DNA of 64,000 nucleotides from Stentor roeselii. Taxonomy: Eukaryota > Ciliophora > Heterotrichea > Heterotrichida > Stentoridae. The notes beneath the pieces were generated by a model. That model worked only from the letters and a program-made list of their open reading frames with translations, ran no database searches and had not been told where the DNA came from. The stretch covers positions 1 through 64,000 of the forward strand of contig RSEH01000031.1 of assembly GCA_006503475.1 (NCBI GenBank), in the 5' to 3' direction. Each line of letters begins with the position of its first letter. Within the stretch, counting starts at the first letter, position 1. A program made the translations under genes and the position numbers. Shown piece after piece: positions 62,533 to 64,000 of this stretch.

Positions 62533-63891
62533 TTAATCAGCATCCATCTTAGAGTCCTCCATTCCCCAGTTCATATAATTGTCTTTTCCTGCTGCTTTGT
62601 ATTCTTCTATCAACTGAGTCACGACTTCAGCACTTGAGTCGAATTCTTCAAAGTTTTCGTCAAATCTTTTTTCTTTTTTGTAGTTTTCCATGAAAGCGTT
62701 TCGTGATCTTAGCTTTTTGTAGTGTTGGTGAATTCGGTCGAATAACTTGTAAATGCAAGTGTGATTTGCGAGCATTAGTCCTGCTACTTTGTGAGAGGTC
62801 TCCACGTATGGACTTTTTCGGGATAAGGCTACTTGAATTGAGGCTGGACCCCAGGATATGAAGTTGGCTAGTTTTCTTTCACGGATTCTTTGGAGGGACT
62901 TGTGAACTTGGGTAGGGTCCACGTCTCCTTGGATTATGTTCAGGATGCTCATGTATACACCGTCTTTTAAGTTTGTTGAAACCATGATGTTTTTGGTTTG
63001 AAGCAGTCTTCTCATGACATCAAGCACAGTGGTTTTCCTAACAGAGCTGACATGTCTATCAAGAGTAAGAGGAGTATATCCAGTCATCAAGAAGTGACAT
63101 CTAGGAGTAGGTATCAAAGAAGCCACCAATCCAACCAGATCATTATTCATATACCCAGGATACCTTAAAGTCGTAGTACTCGCAGCCATGACAGTTGAAA
63201 CCAAAGAATTAGTCTGTGAAAAGCTAGGATTCGGTATTTTCAGCCTATCAACCGCAATATGATTAAGTGCAGCATTATCCAAAACAACGACACAATCAGC
63301 ATTAAGCGTAAGTCTCTTCAAAGTAAGCAAACTATTATAAGGCTGCACAACGACATCAGTCTGCTGCTGATTCGGAAACACAGAATAAGTCTGAATAAGT
63401 TTTTTCGGAAACCTCTCATTAAGCCTTTCCAACAAATAAGATCCCATGCCAGACCCAGTTCCTCCAGCAATCGAATGCAAAAGAACAAAGCCTTCCAAAG
63501 AGTCGCTTCCATCAGCTTCTCTTTCAATCATGTCTAAAATTTCCTCTTGGACCTTCTCAGCTTGGTTGTACCCAGAAGCCCAGTTGTTCCCGGCACCGCC
63601 TCCTTCTTTGCTGATGAAAACGTTTTCAGGGTTGTATAAAGAAGAATAGTTTGACGTCTGGATTGAGTGAATCACTCGAGGCTCCAAGTCTATTAAAAGT
63701 GCCCGCGGAATGTAGTGCTCGTCGTCGGCTTGGTAAAAAAATACGTCTTTTCGGTCGTCCCCTGATGTTGCGTATTCTTCTAAGAGGCCTTCGTGGTTTA
63801 TCCCGTGCTCTTGGCAAAGCTGTTTCCAGAACTCCATTCCGATTTGGTTTCCACACTGACCTACTTGGAGAGTTATGATTTCTCTTGGCAT
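62533..63891 (-). CDS. TUBG1: Gamma-tubulin
   Basis: A complete, intronless 452-aa gamma-tubulin from the ATG at 63889-63891. The N-terminus [18 protein letters not shown], the gamma-specific [13 protein letters not shown] and the GTP-binding GGTGSGMGS loop are all present. So are [31 protein letters not shown] and the end NYMNWGM. The length matches the family (about 450 aa). It nucleates microtubules in the gamma-tubulin complex at basal bodies and other organising centres; ciliates need many basal bodies. A short GGATTA repeat lies just upstream of the start codon in the small gap to the next gene. Confidence 0.98.
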   Translation of the reverse strand: MPREIITLQVGQCGNQIGMEFWKQLCQEHGINHEGLLEEYATSGDDRKDVFFYQADDEHYIPRALLIDLEPRVIHSIQTSNYSSLYNPENVFISKEGGGAGNNWASGYNQAEKVQEEILDMIEREADGSDSLEGFVLLHSIAGGTGSGMGSYLLERLNERFPKKLIQTYSVFPNQQQTDVVVQPYNSLLTLKRLTLNADCVVVLDNAALNHIAVDRLKIPNPSFSQTNSLVSTVMAASTTTLRYPGYMNNDLVGLVASLIPTPRCHFLMTGYTPLTLDRHVSSVRKTTVLDVMRRLLQTKNIMVSTNLKDGVYMSILNIIQGDVDPTQVHKSLQRIRERKLANFISWGPASIQVALSRKSPYVETSHKVAGLMLANHTCIYKLFDRIHQHYKKLRSRNAFMENYKKEKRFDENFEEFDSSAEVVTQLIEEYKAAGKDNYMNWGMEDSKMDAD

Positions 63892-63899
63892 ATTTATGA

Positions 63900-63920
63900 G
63901 GATTAGGATTAGGATTAGGA
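63900..63920. repeat. Three-and-a-half GGATTA units
   Basis: GGATTA repeated three times plus GGA, 9 bp upstream of the gamma-tubulin start codon (so CCTAAT-like toward the gene). Sequence continues normally on both sides, so it is internal, not a chromosome end. Confidence 0.7.
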
Positions 63921-63937
63921 ATAGACTCGCGGGGAAT

Positions 63938-64000
63938 CTAAGGCTGATCTTCCTGCTGATTGTAAAGCTTTTGGAGAACGGAGATTTGACTGGCTGTAAG
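63938..64000 (-). CDS. C-terminal end of a further minus-strand gene (partial)
   Basis: From the window edge a frame reads [20 protein letters not shown] followed by TAG at 63938-63940. The sequence is less AT-rich than spacer and has a normal amino-acid mix, and a 46-bp gap to gamma-tubulin is typical here. Twenty codons are too few for an identity. Confidence 0.4.
   Translation of the reverse strand, partial: LTASQISVLQKLYNQQEDQP

Noticed and set aside
63900-63920. A chromosome end with telomere repeats
   Set aside because: Only three units, and normal sequence with a probable gene end continues on the far side.
1-64000. A variant genetic code (TGA, TAA or TAG reassigned, as in many ciliates)
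   Set aside because: Long conserved genes end at the expected place with TAA, TAG or TGA and show no in-frame stops apart from those inside introns.
1-64000. CRISPR arrays, insertion sequences, LTR elements or virus-like genes
   Set aside because: No direct-repeat arrays, terminal repeats, transposase, reverse transcriptase, integrase or capsid-like protein were seen.

Overview
The window looks like macronuclear DNA of a heterotrich ciliate close to Stentor. Genes are packed so tightly that neighbours often sit 10-50 bp apart. The genes are rich in ciliary and basal-body functions. TAA, TAG and TGA all act as normal stops, so the code is standard, unlike Blepharisma or most other ciliates. 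Coding sequence is broken by tiny introns: ten of 15 nt, and three that can only be 14 nt if the frame is to hold. Every one begins GTAA or GTGA, ends TAG or CAG, and carries an A six bases from its 3' end. The species call is inference from these traits; no name can be read from the sequence.

Positions 1-24.6 kb are AT-rich and loosely packed. Three related minus-strand genes with an N-terminal Zn-binding motif and WD40 repeats (1-773, 1796-3645, 19192-21183) surround one giant plus-strand gene (4944-18101, about 4360 aa). The giant gene encodes a secreted-side tandem-repeat ectodomain, a Cys-rich module, a REJ module, a GPS autoproteolysis motif and five membrane segments, so it is a polycystin-1-like surface protein lacking the channel half. 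A cluster of tRNA-like sequences (22.5-23.2 kb), two fairly intact and three decayed, precedes a multipass membrane protein.

Positions 25-45 kb are gene-dense: PUM3, a coiled-coil protein and a hotdog thioesterase sharing a 16-bp promoter gap, a zinc-ribbon protein, a 2500-aa BEACH-WD40 protein, a NEK kinase fused to IFT57, a kinesin, an uncharacterised protein, an ankyrin-DHHC palmitoyltransferase and a small Myb-type protein. Positions 45.2-46.9 kb hold relics of a duplicated pair of genes. The living pair follows: a tail-anchored coiled-coil protein and a bacterial-type PHB-depolymerase homologue.

Positions 49-64 kb are again ciliary. A tubulin tyrosine ligase-like enzyme, the dynein assembly factor DNAAF5 and a cytosolic carboxypeptidase lie head to tail on the minus strand, so a candidate writer and eraser of tubulin side chains flank a dynein-assembly gene. 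Next come a myristoylated EF-hand protein, a CDPK-like pseudokinase with four intact EF hands, CLPTM1, a C2H2 zinc-finger protein and gamma-tubulin. The main novelties are the 14-nt introns, the NEK-IFT57 fusion, the repeat-phased introns of the giant gene and the CDPK-type pseudokinase.
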